Position numbers and translations under genes: made by a program
Part shown: positions 63,999-64,000 of the stretch, in pieces
How the letters are laid out: each line of letters begins with the position of its first letter
How positions within the stretch are numbered: the first letter of the stretch is position 1
Assembly: GCF_004114695.1 (NCBI RefSeq)
Contig: NZ_CP035310.1
Coordinates: 1,471,501-1,535,500 of the forward strand
Length of the DNA: 64,000 bases
Direction: 5' to 3'
Origin: Erythrobacter sp. HKB08
GTDB taxonomy: Bacteria > Pseudomonadota > Alphaproteobacteria > Sphingomonadales > Sphingomonadaceae
The notes under the pieces: generated by a model
Told to the model about the DNA's origin: nothing
Database searches by the model: none
Seen by the model: only the letters and a program-made list of their open reading frames with translations

Positions 63999-64000
63999 TC

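Overview
The window reads as a stretch of chromosome from a high-GC alphaproteobacterium, most likely order Sphingomonadales and probably the Erythrobacter/Qipengyuania group. Reasons: the gene order yajC-secD-secF, ffs-dnaX-ybaB, lon-hupB and rpsB-tsf-pyrH-frr-uppS-cdsA-dxr-rseP-bamA-ompH; an NDUFS4-type complex I subunit; a DUF6456 protein and a gene-transfer-agent (GTA) holin, both typical of Alphaproteobacteria; a GTTC-N7-GTTC SOS box, which is the alphaproteobacterial LexA site; and a sphingomonad-style TonB receptor. No insertion sequence, integrase, prophage block or CRISPR array was seen. Most long open frames lying opposite real genes are GC-driven shadows and are left out.

Layout. 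1-7 kb: end of a flavin split-barrel gene, SlyD-like isomerase, MASE1-PAS membrane protein, ettA, a diguanylate cyclase, a secreted M28 peptidase. 6.5-11 kb: MATE transporter, tRNA-Pro(UGG), a CAU tRNA, a polysaccharide deacetylase, a degenerate histidine kinase. 11-16 kb: Lrp regulator, GNAT, accC-accB, aroQ, GTA holin, CitE-like lyase, tRNA-Pro(GGG). 16.5-25.9 kb: yajC-secDF, a glycosyltransferase with an XRE/S24-like regulator, DUF6456 protein, Fe-S uracil-DNA glycosylase with uup, a secreted amidohydrolase. 26-36 kb: SIMPL and PepSY proteins, a PhoPQ-like two-component pair, a lipoprotein, an esterase, chorismate mutase, polyprenyl diphosphate synthase, hrpB, the NDUFS4 homologue, and a secreted protein made of a duplicated Cys-containing unit. 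36.9-46 kb: SRP RNA, dnaX, ybaB, class II aldolase, a J-domain protein, lon, hupB, rlmB. 46-52 kb: tRNA-Tyr, TonB receptor, a ketoacyl synthase III, psd-pssA. 52-64 kb: translation, lipid, isoprenoid and outer-membrane-assembly genes.

How the genes work together. Envelope biogenesis dominates: Sec export (YajC, SecD, SecF), undecaprenyl and polyprenyl diphosphate synthesis (UppS, IspB, Dxr), phospholipid synthesis (CdsA, PssA, Psd, AccB/AccC), and outer-membrane assembly (RseP, BamA, OmpH). Protein quality control is represented by Lon, a J-domain protein and a SlyD-like isomerase.

The most interesting signal is regulatory. A 13-bp palindrome lies between a phage-repressor-like XRE/S24 gene and a divergent DUF6456 gene. 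A one-mismatch copy lies just upstream of the isolated GTA holin 6 kb away. This suggests a repressor/activator switch for GTA production and lysis. Separately, a LexA box sits between the -35 and -10 positions of a promoter reading toward a small one-helix membrane protein, a candidate SOS-induced envelope or division protein.
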